A stretch of DNA of 64,000 nucleotides from Bacteroidales bacterium UBA5382 (GCA_002409745.1 DHOU01000013.1:17042-81041); one strand, 5' to 3'. Shown: positions 18,748 through 26,676, counted from the stretch's first letter. The notes: generated by a model not told the origin, from the sequence alone. Numbers and translations: made by a program.

Positions 18748-19412
18748 ATGCTTTAAAATACATGTATGATAATCGGTGCTTTCGCATCATTTAATCACTT
18801 TTCGGAAGAGATCTTAAAAATATAAGAAAAATATCGTTACAAAGGTAAGGGTTCTATTGGGAAAAGAAGAAGATAAAAATATAAAGTATACTAACTATTA
18901 TTAATATACTTGTCTAATTATTTTTTTATACAGGTTATTCATTGGCTTTTTCGATGCAAACAAGTTTAACGGATATAGAAAACTCATTATCAATCAGAAT
19001 CTATTTTTCATAAAACGAAAGGTTACATAACCAAACAATGAGGGAAAAGAATAAATATGTGCCGTCAGAAATAATTTTATCCATCATTTTTGGATTTATT
19101 TTCTAAATTCGATAATATCTTATCAAGTCGATCGTATATATTCAATCGCCAACCTCATTTATTTACAAGCCACATTCGTTTATCCTTTCGACAGTCGCAT
19201 TTATTTGCCTGCCGATTGAATTTATTTTTTGAAAGTAGGATATATTCGAAAGCCGTTCGCGTTTATTTAAATGCCAGTCCGATTTATTTGGCCGCGATTC
19301 TTATTTGTTTTACATTCTGAATTGTTTTTCGACATTCATCGGCATTTCTTCATCGGTCATCAGTATTTATTTCATCGCCGGAAGCACTTGTTTTGCCCGC
19401 GACAGAATTTCT
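18748..19412. other. 665-bp gap: promoter side of the quinoprotein gene, then a 21-bp periodic array
   Basis: No credible gene. Positions 18840-18847 read TACCTTTG on the minus strand, a good Bacteroidetes -7 box about 93 bp before the quinoprotein ATG. About 18880-19070 is AT-rich with nothing I can name. From about 19074 the sequence becomes a 21-bp periodic array that continues into the 3' end of cas6. Short open frames on the plus strand here are by-products of the periodicity (21 bp is seven codons) and shift frame where units are 20 bp. Confidence 0.6.
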
Positions 19413-19450
19413 TTAGCCGCCGACATCATTTATTGGATATTCAACGGCTT
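19074..19450. repeat. About 17 degenerate 21-bp repeats with ATTTATTT core
   Basis: An ATTTATTT-like octamer recurs at 19094, 19115, 19136, 19157, 19178, 19199, 19220, 19240, 19261, 19282, 19303, 19324, 19344, 19365, 19386, 19407 and 19428; spacing is 21 bp except for three 20-bp steps. A second, weaker constant part is GCC (often GCCG) at unit positions 13-15; positions 9-12 and 16-21 vary freely. A poorer unit may begin at 19074. The last units include the stop codon and final residues of cas6. Twenty-one bp is two helical turns, so the T-tracts face the same side of the helix. Function unknown. Confidence 0.75.
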
Positions 19451-20210
19451 TTACCATTCCGAACCCGATACTGTTTTTCACGCCAAGGCCGCATTCATAG
19501 GCAATCTTCATCAAGTCGGGCGGAGCCGTTAATGCGAGACGGCATAAGAATCCCCGGACCTTACTCTCCTGCGGGGTTCCGGTTTTGATGGTAATCAGCA
19601 CCGGTTTGGCCTTCGACAACAACCGTACGGCGATCGCAACATCCTCTTGCGGATATATTTCTCTCGTAAAAGCATGGTATTTACTTATCAAATTCATTTG
19701 AATAAGTGACGGAGCGGATGAATGGTCGGGCGCAACATACGTTATCCGCCTTGCGTCGTCTCTATTCGCCAGACAAATAGGCGACAATGTTTCGAAAGCC
19801 ATTGTACCGGTATAATCGGGCGGAGGCACCAGCGAGACTTGCTGCACTTCAAATCGCATGACGGCTTCGCGATTTCCGACTTCCAACGATTGGTCATGAA
19901 AAAGACCTTGTATAAATTCCGCCGTGCTGTTTTCGGGAAGAAACGAAATGTACCATTCGACATATTCCGACAACACCTCCATAAACCGTCCTTTTATAAG
20001 ATATTGAGGGACGTAGAAACGCGAATAGGTAAACAAACGAAAGCGCTTTCCACTCTCATCCTCAAAGCCATTATTGTGCAGCCAGGCACTGAACGCACGG
20101 TTGGTATTCGCCAGCACGCGATAAATGACGGCGCTTTGCTCGTATTGATAATTAAGCGGCAACAACCGCCCTGAAGAACGGGCTACACGAAGGGTTAACT
20201 TAAATCTCAT
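19413..20210 (-). CDS. cas6: Cas6-type CRISPR endoribonuclease, stand-alone
   Basis: 265 residues, the normal length for Cas6. The N-terminal RAMP half opens 'MRFKLTLRVARSSGRLLPLNYQYEQSAVIYRVL' in parts, with 'AWLHNNGF' giving a candidate catalytic His near residue 45 and Tyr residues near 21-23. The second half ends with the glycine-rich loop 'GLGVKNSIGFGMV'. Family knowledge: Cas6 cuts pre-crRNA within repeats. No other cas gene and no CRISPR array is visible in the window, so it is either an orphan acting in trans on a distant array or a relic. The final residues (about VEYPINDVGG) are encoded within the 21-bp array, suggesting the array was built at, or has invaded, the 3' end. Confidence 0.8.
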   Translation of the reverse strand: MRFKLTLRVARSSGRLLPLNYQYEQSAVIYRVLANTNRAFSAWLHNNGFEDESGKRFRLFTYSRFYVPQYLIKGRFMEVLSEYVEWYISFLPENSTAEFIQGLFHDQSLEVGNREAVMRFEVQQVSLVPPPDYTGTMAFETLSPICLANRDDARRITYVAPDHSSAPSLIQMNLISKYHAFTREIYPQEDVAIAVRLLSKAKPVLITIKTGTPQESKVRGFLCRLALTAPPDLMKIAYECGLGVKNSIGFGMVKAVEYPINDVGG

Positions 20211-20235
20211 GAGCTAATTTTCCATTTTCCAATTC

Positions 20236-20323
20236 GCTAATCTGCTAATTTACTAATCTGCTAATTTGCTAATTTGCTAATTTGCTAATTTGCTAATTTG
20301 CTAATTTGCTAATTTGCTAATTA
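20236..20323. repeat. Eleven tandem copies of an 8-bp unit (GCTAATTT)
   Basis: The unit GCTAATTT is repeated eleven times without interruption, with single-base variants GCTAATCT and ACTAATCT in the first three copies and GCTAATTA as the last. It fills the spacer between the cas6 start and the der stop and ends 2 bp before the der stop codon. An octamer array changes by slipped-strand pairing, so copy number is likely variable between strains; it lies where the cas6 promoter or leader would be. Confidence 0.9.
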
Positions 20324-20325
20324 TA

Positions 20326-21639
20326 TTACTTCTCCCTGAAAAACACATTTATCGGCGTACCGGTAAAACTCCAATTTTCGCGCATCCGGTTTTCGAGGAA
20401 ACGCTTATACGGTTCTTTCACCCATTGCGGTAAGTTGCAGAAGAAAACGAATGTCGGCACCGCGGTATTGGGCAATTGCGTAATATATTTTATCTTAATA
20501 TATTTTCCTTTGTTGGCAGGCGGCGGCGTCCGCTCGATCAAGGGCAGAAGAACCTCGTTGAGTTTACTCGTAGGAATCTTTCGCTTGCGGTTCTGATATA
20601 CCTCTTTGGCCACATCCATCACCTTCAGGATACGCTGCTTGGTAAGCGCCGACCCGAAAATGATCGGGAAATCGACAAAAGGCGCCAACCGCTCGCGAAT
20701 TGCATTCTCGAACATTTGAACAGCCGTGTTGGTCTTGTCCTCTACCAAATCCCATTTATTCACTAAAACGACTAACCCTTTCCGATTCTTTTGTAGAATG
20801 GAGAAAATATTCAAATCCTGACTTTCGATACCTCGTGTAGCATCGACCATGAGAATACAGACATCGGCCTCTTCGATGGCTCGGATCGACCGGATCACCG
20901 AAAAGTATTCCATATCTTCCGTCACCTTTCCTTTTTTACGGATGCCTGCCGTGTCAATCAGGTAAAAGTTCATATTGAATTTATCATAACGCGTATAAAT
21001 CGAATCGCGCGTAGTACCGGCAATATCCGTCACGATATTCCGTTTCTCATCGAGCAAGGCGTTTATGATAGACGATTTTCCCACATTGGGGCGTCCTACG
21101 ACAGCGAACTTAGGGATATCCTCCAACTCATCTTCGGGCATTTCCTTCGAGAACAGACTCACGACACGATCGAGCAAATCGCCCGTTCCCGAACCGTTAA
21201 TCGCCGAAATGGCATACGGATCGCCCAATCCCAACGAGTAAAACTCCGCCGATTGATATCCGATCGAATAATTGTCGGACTTATTCGAAACGATGACCAC
21301 CGGCTTGCCCGATTTGCGCAAAATATCGGCGACACTCGAGTCAAGGTCGGTAAGTCCGTTCATCACATCCACCACAAACAGGACCACATTCGCTTCTTTA
21401 ATAGCTATATCGACTTGTTTATTGATTTCATCCTCCATCACGTCCTCCGAATTGACCACCCAACCGCCTGTATCGATCAACGAAAACTCTTGTCCGTTCC
21501 ATTGCACTTTACCGTAAAGACGGTCGCGCGTGGTACCCGCCTCGTCGGTCACAATGGCTTGACGGCTTTGCGTCAACCGGTTGAACAACGTTGATTTCCC
21601 CACATTGGGGCGTCCTACTATAGCTACTAAATTACTCAT
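20326..21639 (-). CDS. der: Ribosome-assembly GTPase Der (EngA)
   Basis: 437 residues with the tandem GTPase architecture unique to Der. G domain 1 has '[12 protein letters not shown]', 'DTGG' and 'SNKSD'; G domain 2 (from about 175) has '[14 protein letters not shown]', 'DTAGIRKKG' and 'NKWDLV'. The C-terminal KH-like domain ends '[18 protein letters not shown]'. It acts in 50S subunit maturation in the cytoplasm and is normally essential. Der and era are adjacent and co-directional here, with a 95-bp repetitive spacer between them, so the two ribosome-assembly GTPases may share a transcript. Confidence 0.97.
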   Translation of the reverse strand: MSNLVAIVGRPNVGKSTLFNRLTQSRQAIVTDEAGTTRDRLYGKVQWNGQEFSLIDTGGWVVNSEDVMEDEINKQVDIAIKEANVVLFVVDVMNGLTDLDSSVADILRKSGKPVVIVSNKSDNYSIGYQSAEFYSLGLGDPYAISAINGSGTGDLLDRVVSLFSKEMPEDELEDIPKFAVVGRPNVGKSSIINALLDEKRNIVTDIAGTTRDSIYTRYDKFNMNFYLIDTAGIRKKGKVTEDMEYFSVIRSIRAIEEADVCILMVDATRGIESQDLNIFSILQKNRKGLVVLVNKWDLVEDKTNTAVQMFENAIRERLAPFVDFPIIFGSALTKQRILKVMDVAKEVYQNRKRKIPTSKLNEVLLPLIERTPPPANKGKYIKIKYITQLPNTAVPTFVFFCNLPQWVKEPYKRFLENRMRENWSFTGTPINVFFREK

Positions 21640-21734
21640 ATTATTGTCTAATTGTCTAATGTCTAATGTCTAATGTTCAGTCTCCAGCCTCCAGCCTCCA
21701 GTCTCCAGCCTCCAGTCTTTCGGTCTACAGTCTT
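21640..21734. repeat. Der-era spacer made of short imperfect tandem repeats
   Basis: The whole spacer is low-complexity: TCTAATG/TCTAATT units (7-8 bp) followed by CTCCAGC/CTCCAGT units and a CAGTCTTT tail. No promoter or hairpin stands out. It belongs to the set of short-tandem-repeat junctions seen throughout the window. Confidence 0.8.
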
Positions 21735-22628
21735 TCAGTCCAGCTTGTATCCGAATGTTTTGAGCATATTGTCTCGGTTTCGCCAGTCTGGTTCGACTTT
21801 GACATATAGCTGAAGAAAGACTTTTTTCTCGAAAAAGCGCTCGATATCCTTACGAGCTTCGGTTCCCAGTTTTTTCAATGCCGCTCCCTTGTGCCCTATG
21901 ACGATGCCTTTTTGCGTTTCGCGTTCAACCATCACAATTGCACGGATGCGAAGGATATCGGGTTCGTCTTTAAACTCTTCCACGACGATCTCCATCGAAT
22001 ACGGCACTTCTTTTTGATAATACAGCAAGGCCTTTCCTCGGATAATTTCGGTAACGAAAAAGCGTGCCGGTTTATCGGTCAACGCATCTTTTTCGAAATA
22101 CGGAGGCGATTCGGGAAGCAACTCCATCACCCGTTGTTTCACCCGGTCGATACCGAAATTATTCAATGCCGATATGGGATAAATCTCGGCTCGGGGCAGC
22201 AAGTCACTCCAACGTTCGACCATCTTTTCGAGTTCTTCCTGATTACTCTGGTCTATTTTATTGATAAGCAACAATACGGGCGTCTCCGTCCGTTGCACTT
22301 TCGACAGGAAGTCATCGTTTTTGTCAATCGTCTCCACCACATCCGTCACATAGAGCAACACATCGGCATCGTCGAGAGCCGAAAGCGAAAAACGCAGCAT
22401 CGATTCCTGCAATTTATAATTCGGGCGCAGTACGCCGGGCGTGTCGGAATACACAATTTGATATTCCGGTGCGTTTACAATACCGATAATGCGATGACGG
22501 GTAGTCTGTGCCTTCGCGGTAATGATGGAAATCTTTTCACCCACCAGCCGGTTCATCAATGTTGATTTACCGACGTTGGGGTTTCCCACAATATTTACAA
22601 ATCCGGAACGATGTTTTTTTTCCTCCAT
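21735..22628 (-). CDS. era: GTPase Era
   Basis: 297 residues from the ATG at 22628 ('[26 protein letters not shown]' in parts). An ATG four codons upstream (22640) overlaps the stop of the YoeB-type toxin gene as ATGA and could be the real, translationally coupled start; both are in frame. GTPase motifs: 'GNPNVGKS', 'DTPG', 'INKID'. The C-terminal KH domain holds 'RETQKGIVIGHKGAALKKLG' and ends near 'LQLYVKVEPDWR'. Era binds 16S rRNA and is required for 30S maturation. Its position directly behind a toxin-antitoxin pair is unusual and may be chance insertion of the pair upstream of an essential gene. Confidence 0.95.
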   Translation of the reverse strand: MEEKKHRSGFVNIVGNPNVGKSTLMNRLVGEKISIITAKAQTTRHRIIGIVNAPEYQIVYSDTPGVLRPNYKLQESMLRFSLSALDDADVLLYVTDVVETIDKNDDFLSKVQRTETPVLLLINKIDQSNQEELEKMVERWSDLLPRAEIYPISALNNFGIDRVKQRVMELLPESPPYFEKDALTDKPARFFVTEIIRGKALLYYQKEVPYSMEIVVEEFKDEPDILRIRAIVMVERETQKGIVIGHKGAALKKLGTEARKDIERFFEKKVFLQLYVKVEPDWRNRDNMLKTFGYKLD

Positions 22629-22636
22629 AAAATGTA

Positions 22637-22908
22637 TCATTTATCGTTGTAATGTCCGTAAACTGAGAGAACAAGTATTTCATTGGCGTCATCATCTATT
22701 CGATAGATAATTCGATGCTCTCTATCAATTCTACGCGACCAAGTGCCCTCTTTATAATATTTCAGTTGCTCTATTTGACCTATACCGGTACGTGGATGCT
22801 CGGCTATATCTTTAAGTAACACTTTCAACTTCAAAATAGCTTCGGGCACTTTTTTTCCAACTTTTTCAGGCTTTTATTGGCTTCTCCCGAAAACACTATT
22901 CGGTACAC
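22637..22908 (-). CDS. YoeB/Txe-type mRNA interferase toxin, read across a -1 shift at A AAA AAG
   Basis: Two overlapping frames together give a complete 90-residue YoeB-like protein. Frame 0 starts at GTG 22908 (overlapping the antitoxin stop by 13 bp) and reads MYRIVFSGEANKSLKKLEKK, then would end as CPKLF-stop. The second half, from 22849, reads VPEAILKLKVLLKDIAEHP, then 'TWSRRIDREHRIIYRI' and 'SVYGHYNDK', which carry the Glu, Arg and final His-Tyr expected of YoeB. The switch lies at A AAA AAG (22855-22849), in the classic -1 slippery phase. Options: programmed frameshift, one-base deletion (pseudogene) or sequencing error in a homopolymer. An internal GTG at 22849 would give only a 70-residue fragment. 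Confidence 0.7.
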
Positions 22909-23144
22909 AACAATCTATCAATGAAAGTGTCAATACTTTCTTCCGGATTTTGCTTAATAACCCTTCCTCTTTTTACATCTTCAATAGAACGATCTATCCT
23001 GGCGAAAAATTCTTCTTTATTCGTTTCAGAAGAGTTGTCTTCTTTTATCTCTCTTATCTCCACAAAAGAGAGTTTTTCAAGATACTCAAGAAGCGCTTGG
23101 GCTTCTTTTTCCCTTTTATCTATTTTCAATGTGATTATTGTCAT
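22896..23144 (-). CDS. Antitoxin partner of the YoeB-type toxin
   Basis: 82 residues, acidic and largely helical: 'MTIITLKIDKREKEAQALLEY' in part, 'EIKEDNSSETNKEEFFARIDRSIEDVKRGRV', ending 'IDRLLCTE'. It resembles the small Bacteroidetes antitoxins paired with YoeB/Txe toxins, but I do not recognise a classic Phd/YefM signature, so the family is open. The order antitoxin then toxin, and the 13-bp overlap, fit a type II module. The start lies about 20 bp after a TATCTTTG box, so the leader is very short. Confidence 0.65.
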   Translation of the reverse strand: MTIITLKIDKREKEAQALLEYLEKLSFVEIREIKEDNSSETNKEEFFARIDRSIEDVKRGRVIKQNPEESIDTFIDRLLCTE

Positions 23145-23163
23145 TTGCTTTCCGTTTTCCGGA

Positions 23164-23171
23164 CAAAGATA
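23164..23171 (-). promoter_or_regulatory. -7 box (TATCTTTG) of the YoeB-type operon
   Basis: Minus-strand TATCTTTG matches TAnnTTTG and stands 19 bp before the antitoxin ATG. The -33 region is only TTAT-like. A short perfect dyad CTTTTG-GA-CAAAAG lies farther upstream at 23218-23231 and could be an operator half-site pair, though it is small. Confidence 0.5.
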
Positions 23172-23239
23172 CTACTTTTCCTCTGTAAAATAACGGTAAA
23201 GACACTAATTTATATACTTTTGGACAAAAGCCAGCATCT

Positions 23240-23330
23240 TTTGTCCCCTTGTCCCCTTGTCACTTTGTCACTTTGTCACTTAAGGGTCTCTTTGTCGCGC
23301 TATCTCCCTGTCTCCTGCTCCAATAATTTC
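23240..23330. repeat. TTGTCCCC/TTTGTCAC tandem repeat region
   Basis: Octamer-like units TTGTCCCC and TTTGTCAC in tandem, then 'TTAAGGGTCTCTTTGTC' and 'CTCCCTGTCTCCTG'. It runs into the 3' end of the DUF3109 gene. The TAAGGGT element followed by CTCTGTC/CTTTGTC units also occurs at 53205-53390, so the two are related elements. Confidence 0.7.
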
Positions 23331-23881
23331 GCCGCTTCGCACACCTCGTTATACCACTCTTCGCCGAAATAACGGATAAGCGGCTCTTTTAAAAACTGAT
23401 ATACTTTCACCCCTTCCCTTCGTCCGAGTTTGGTTGCCGGCTTGCATATCGACCATCGATGATAATTGACCGCGGTAAAATCGTTGTATTTCTGTATCCG
23501 GATAGGATATAAATGGCACGATACCGGTTTTTCCACATCGATGCGCCCTTCGCGGTATGCCTTATCAATAACGCATTTACATACGCCGGCTTCATCGAAA
23601 TAGGTAAACACGCACTCATCGCGTCCGATAATCGACGTAACCAACTCCCCGTCATAATCGTTGTAGGCGATTCCCTGCGTACGAATCAGCTCCTGCGCTT
23701 TCGGCGAAAGCTCCTCCCAAATAACAGGAAGTATCGCCTTTATCCGGTCATATTCCTCTTTGGTCAAAGGCGCACCCGACTCGCCGTCCACGCAACATTG
23801 TCCTTTACACTTACACAAGTCGCAAATGAAATGTGCCTCAAAAATATCGTCTGATAATATCGTATCTTGAATTTGTATCAT
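23300..23881 (-). CDS. DUF3109 family cysteine-cluster protein
   Basis: 193 residues from the ATG at 23881; a 33-residue longer frame was rejected because family members begin 'MIQI-DTI-S' and because the extension overlaps the upstream CPBP gene. Cysteines cluster as 'FICDLCKCKGQCCVDG', 'CVFTYFDEAGVCKCVIDK', 'KPVSCHLYPIR' and 'WSICKPA', a pattern that suggests a metal or Fe-S site like that of YkgJ-type proteins. Function unknown. It starts 13 bp after the CPBP protease gene, so the two are probably one transcript. Confidence 0.85.
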   Translation of the reverse strand: MIQIQDTILSDDIFEAHFICDLCKCKGQCCVDGESGAPLTKEEYDRIKAILPVIWEELSPKAQELIRTQGIAYNDYDGELVTSIIGRDECVFTYFDEAGVCKCVIDKAYREGRIDVEKPVSCHLYPIRIQKYNDFTAVNYHRWSICKPATKLGRREGVKVYQFLKEPLIRYFGEEWYNEVCEAAKLLEQETGR

Positions 23882-23894
23882 TATACTAAAAAAA

Positions 23895-24797
23895 TTATGA
23901 AGGGTCGGCTTCCTCCGAAGCGCCTTTCCGACGCTTTCCGGACAGGTACCATCGGAAAGCCCATACCGTAAAGAAAACACTCAACACAGCCCCCACGCCA
24001 AAGGTCAGCGATAACGGCATATCGTCCAAATTCGCCGTCCAATCGTCCTCTTTCCGTAAAAAATATACGACCACTATAACCCCGTTATTGAAAAGATGCA
24101 TGATAATCGGCACCCACAGGTTACGCGTGTAAAAGAATAAATAGCCCAATAACACCCCCAGCGCCAATCGCGGAAAAAAGCCGTAAAACTGCATGTGCAG
24201 AGCACTGAAAATAAATGCCGACACCCAAACGGCCACATGCCCGTTACCGGCCCATTCTTCGATGAACTGCTGCAACGCCCCTCGAAAGAACAACTCTTCG
24301 GCAACCGCAGCAAGCACAGCCATAATGAGAAAGTTCAGCAAGAACGTCCCGATAGTTTGCCCCGAAAGCAACCGGTCGGTCGTTTCCATGGCCGAATCTT
24401 CCATGGCGCGCATGTACTGTTCGATACCATGCATCGACTCCGGCAAGGTGATTCCCTGGTTCCATCGAGTTAAAAAAGCCACGAAAGCATACGACAACAC
24501 ATAGACCATCACCGCCAATAGAAAGCCTCTCTCCGCTCCATCCGTTTTCTGAAGCTTCAAATATCGCAGGGGCTCGCGAGAACTCCATGCCGCAACGGTG
24601 TACGCAGGCAGCAGGAACATGCCGGCCGATTGCAAAAAAAGCGTCACATAGAGTACGCCGGCATCCGCACCGGATAAGTTAAAAATGCGCGAAACGCCTA
24701 TCGATAATCCGCTCGCCACGAATAATCCGAGGAATGCAAAAAGAAAGAGATAAAACAATCTCGACAACGGGGAAGAGCCGGCTAATATTTGCTGCAT
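23895..24797 (-). CDS. CPBP-family (CAAX-type) intramembrane metalloprotease
   Basis: 300 residues from the ATG at 24797; the longer frame uses TTG and runs into the -7 box. About eight hydrophobic segments. Conserved motifs of the family are present: 'AEELFFRG' (EExxxR, near residue 165), 'FIFSALHMQFYGF' (FxxxH) and 'IIMHLFNNG' (HxxxN) near 240. Family knowledge: glutamate-dependent intramembrane proteases, several linked to bacteriocin immunity or protein prenylation; the role here is not determined. It is divergent from tig. Confidence 0.88.
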   Translation of the reverse strand: MQQILAGSSPLSRLFYLFLFAFLGLFVASGLSIGVSRIFNLSGADAGVLYVTLFLQSAGMFLLPAYTVAAWSSREPLRYLKLQKTDGAERGFLLAVMVYVLSYAFVAFLTRWNQGITLPESMHGIEQYMRAMEDSAMETTDRLLSGQTIGTFLLNFLIMAVLAAVAEELFFRGALQQFIEEWAGNGHVAVWVSAFIFSALHMQFYGFFPRLALGVLLGYLFFYTRNLWVPIIMHLFNNGVIVVVYFLRKEDDWTANLDDMPLSLTFGVGAVLSVFFTVWAFRWYLSGKRRKGASEEADPS

Positions 24798-24818
24798 GTA
24801 GTAATGTATTTTACGATG

Positions 24819-24826
24819 CAAAGATA
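24819..24826 (-). promoter_or_regulatory. -7 box (TATCTTTG) of the CPBP-DUF3109 operon
   Basis: Minus-strand TATCTTTG, 21 bp before the CPBP start codon at 24797. The same octamer serves the two toxin-antitoxin operons, rmuC and the ferredoxin gene, which supports the pattern as this genome's main promoter element. Confidence 0.55.
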
Positions 24827-24830
24827 CAAA

Positions 24831-24890
24831 AATTGATGGAGATTGAAGATGATTGATGAGAGATTGATGGAGATTGATGGAGATTGAGAT
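24831..24890. repeat. AGATTGATGG tandem repeat between divergent CPBP and tig promoters
   Basis: Imperfect decamers AGATTGATGG/AGATTGAAGATG/AGATTGATGAG in tandem. They lie upstream of the tig promoter and of the CPBP promoter, so they form the shared upstream DNA of two divergent genes. Similar AGATTGA units recur at 63856 onward. Confidence 0.75.
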
Positions 24891-24898
24891 AATATTTT

Positions 24899-24929
24899 TT
24901 TGCAGTTTAAAAGAATAACACTAATTTTG
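24899..24929 (+). promoter_or_regulatory. Promoter of tig
   Basis: TTTG at 24899-24902, a 19-bp spacer and TAATTTTG at 24922-24929, matching the Bacteroidetes -33/-7 pattern closely. The start codon of tig is 93 bp downstream. Confidence 0.7.
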
Positions 24930-25022
24930 CAGTCTTGTTTTGGAAAAGAGCTTTAAATAGTTGAAATCAGCAGATTTACATTCCAAACTCACAAAACGAA
25001 TTAAAAATATATTGACATTCCA

Positions 25023-26513
25023 ATGAAGGTATCACTTAATAAGACTGACGAAGTGAACGGCGTAATTGCCGTTGAGCTGGAAAAAACCGATTACGAAGGT
25101 AAAGTAGAATCATCCTTGAACCAATTCCGCCAAAAAGCGAATATTCCCGGCTTCCGCCAAGGGAAAGTCCCCAAAGGGCTTATCCGTAAAATGTATGGGA
25201 AAGCCGTTCTCGTAGAAGAACTCAACAAGATTTTAAACGATGCTTTAACGAATTATATTCGTGACAACAAGGTAAAGATATTAGGCGAACCGATGCCCGA
25301 TGAAAGCGAAGAGAAACAGCCGGATTTGGACAAGGAGGAAACGTTCACGTTTTATTTCGATGTAGCTCTTTCTCCCGAATTCGACCTGGCATTTACGAAA
25401 AATGACGAAGCCACTTATTATAAGGTGGAGCTCGAAGAGAATTTGCTCGACAAGCAGATGGAAGCCTACAAACAAAACTACGGGACATACGTCAATGTGG
25501 AAGAACCGGCATTGGACACCGACCTGATCAAGGGTATCCTTACCGAACAGGAAAACGGTAAGGATAAAGAAAACGGACGCGTCATTGAAAATGCCATCCT
25601 GATGCCGTCGTATGTAAAAGACGAAGAAATCAAGCAAAAATTCATCGGCGCCAAAGTAGGCGACAGCGTCGTTTTCGATCCTAAAATAGCATATAATAAT
25701 AATGATGCCGAAATTGCCTCGTTGTTGCAAACCATTAAGGAAGATGTAAAAGATATCCGGTCGGAATTCCGTTTCGACATCAAAGAAGTGACCCGCTACA
25801 AAGAAGCCGAAATGAATCAGGAACTTTTCGACAAAGTATTGGGTGAAGGCGCGGCTACCACCGAGGAAGAGTTTAAATCGAAAGTAGCGGAAAGTCTCAA
25901 TAACCAGTTCAAACCCAGCTCCGACAATCTTTTCTTGCAGGAAGCCCGCAAACTGATTCTCTCGAAAATGGAAGAGGTGCAGCTTCCCGCAGAATTATTT
26001 AAACGTTGGTTGCAACGCTCCGAAGAATCGGCAAAATCGTCGCAATTAACCGATGAAAACTATCCGCAAGTGCTCGAAGACCTGAAATATATGATTGCAC
26101 GCGACAAGATTATAAGCGATAACGATATCAAAATTGAAAGTAACGATCTCGAATCGCTGGCCGAAGAGGTGGCAAAAGCACAATTCACCCAATATGGAAT
26201 GACCAATGTGCCGGCAGACCTTTTGCAAGGCTACATAAAGAACATGATGGAAAACGAACAAACCGTCCGCAACCTTTATGACCGCGCTATTGAAGGCAAA
26301 CTAATCGATTGGCTGAAAGAAAACATCCAGATAAACGAAAAAGCCGTTTCGTCGGAAGACTTCCGCAAACTCTTGGAGGAAATAAACCCCAATCATCACG
26401 ATCATTCACATGATCACGAGGGGCATTCGCATGATCACGATCACGAGCATGATCACGAGGGGCATTCGCACGAAGAACAAACGGAAGAAGCAGACCAAGA
26501 GCAAAAAGACTAA
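25023..26513 (+). CDS. tig: Trigger factor with histidine-rich C-terminal tail
   Basis: 496 residues. The ribosome-binding domain holds the signature 'IPGFRQGKVPKGLI' (about residues 40-54). The central PPIase region is divergent, as usual in Bacteroidetes, and the C-terminal chaperone arms follow ('LPAELFKRWLQRSEESAK'). The last 35 or so residues are a tail rich in His, Asp and Glu (repeats of HDHE and GHSH), absent from canonical trigger factor and resembling metal-binding tails of SlyD. Trigger factor cotranslationally protects nascent chains; the tail might bind nickel or zinc, which is inference. It heads the classic tig-clpP-clpX order. Confidence 0.95.
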   Translation: MKVSLNKTDEVNGVIAVELEKTDYEGKVESSLNQFRQKANIPGFRQGKVPKGLIRKMYGKAVLVEELNKILNDALTNYIRDNKVKILGEPMPDESEEKQPDLDKEETFTFYFDVALSPEFDLAFTKNDEATYYKVELEENLLDKQMEAYKQNYGTYVNVEEPALDTDLIKGILTEQENGKDKENGRVIENAILMPSYVKDEEIKQKFIGAKVGDSVVFDPKIAYNNNDAEIASLLQTIKEDVKDIRSEFRFDIKEVTRYKEAEMNQELFDKVLGEGAATTEEEFKSKVAESLNNQFKPSSDNLFLQEARKLILSKMEEVQLPAELFKRWLQRSEESAKSSQLTDENYPQVLEDLKYMIARDKIISDNDIKIESNDLESLAEEVAKAQFTQYGMTNVPADLLQGYIKNMMENEQTVRNLYDRAIEGKLIDWLKENIQINEKAVSSEDFRKLLEEINPNHHDHSHDHEGHSHDHDHEHDHEGHSHEEQTEEADQEQKD

Positions 26514-26676
26514 CGACGGGGTCGTGTCAAAAGCAGGCCGGAGTTTTTTTCAGAATAATTGTTCGTTTGGATCATTCATTATATCTTTGTTTGGTAAAAT
26601 CAAAAATAATTGGCACTTTATTTGCAACCGGTAAAAGAGAGCAATAAAGTAACAAACAGAATTAACAACTCAATTT

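Noticed and set aside
19074..19450. CRISPR array beside cas6
   Set aside because: Units are 21 bp with only an octamer and a GCC conserved; there is no 25-37-bp repeat with same-size spacers.
19090..19588. Plus-strand open frames with a seven-residue 'HLF'-type repeat
   Set aside because: The heptad comes from the 21-bp DNA period; 20-bp units force frame changes, there is no start signal, and the frames run into antisense cas6.
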